Positions 5,979 through 5,985 of a stretch of DNA of 5,985 nt are shown here, piece by piece. The stretch covers positions 1 to 5,985 of the forward strand of contig CALWSX010000029.1 of NCBI GenBank assembly GCA_944384285.1, read 5' to 3'. The translations under genes and the position numbers were made by a program. The notes under the pieces were generated by a model. The model made no database searches. It worked only from the letters and a program-made list of their open reading frames with translations, and was not told the DNA's origin. The DNA is from an uncultured Lachnospiraceae bacterium (GTDB lineage Bacteria > Bacillota > Clostridia > Lachnospirales > Anaerotignaceae). The stretch's first letter is position 1. Every line of letters begins with the position of its first letter.

Positions 5979-5985
5979 AATCTTT

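Overview
The window is AT-rich DNA from an endospore-forming member of the Firmicutes, most likely of the class Clostridia. The evidence is strong AGGAGG-type ribosome binding sites throughout, a Lys32-type elongation factor P like that of Bacillus, a YqeG-family phosphatase next to aroE, and a spoIVFA-spoIVFB-like pair. I cannot name a genus from the sequence.

Positions 1-3176 are read on the minus strand. In transcription order they hold an alpha/beta hydrolase with its own promoter (3209-3237), then a compact set yqeG - aroE - efp. A near-consensus extended -10 promoter (2152-2180) starts that set. Only 10 bases separate yqeG from aroE, and the aroE ribosome binding site touches the yqeG stop codon. 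A further good promoter (632-660) lies just before efp, so efp can be transcribed without the two upstream genes. The set covers a HAD phosphatase, shikimate synthesis and translation of proline stretches.

Positions 3320-4908 are read on the plus strand, divergently from the hydrolase, and hold two genes that look like the spoIVFA-spoIVFB operon. The first encodes an N-terminal membrane anchor followed by a LytM/M23 domain. The second is a six-helix M50 site-2-type intramembrane protease with a C-terminal regulatory region. In Bacillus subtilis this pair controls processing of pro-sigma-K in the mother cell late in sporulation. Here the first gene carries a -1 frame change between the anchor and the M23 domain (between 3583 and 3691), so it is a pseudogene, a sequencing or assembly error, or an unusual recoding case. 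A perfect 22-base palindrome with a T run ends this operon (4934-4959).

A small four-helix membrane protein of unknown function follows (5119-5442). After it come three consecutive stem-loops, the last a 12-bp likely terminator (5525-5560). Gene-free AT-rich DNA then separates it from the end of an rRNA operon entering from the right on the minus strand: 5S rRNA (5862-5978), tRNA-Asn(GTT) (5780-5851) and an intrinsic terminator (5736-5770). The plus-strand genes and the rRNA operon are therefore convergent.

I found no mobile element, CRISPR array, defence system or clearly new multi-gene system. The points most worth checking are the spoIVFA frame break, the intact zinc-site residues in its M23 domain, and the unexplained membrane protein with its stem-loop-rich 3' region.
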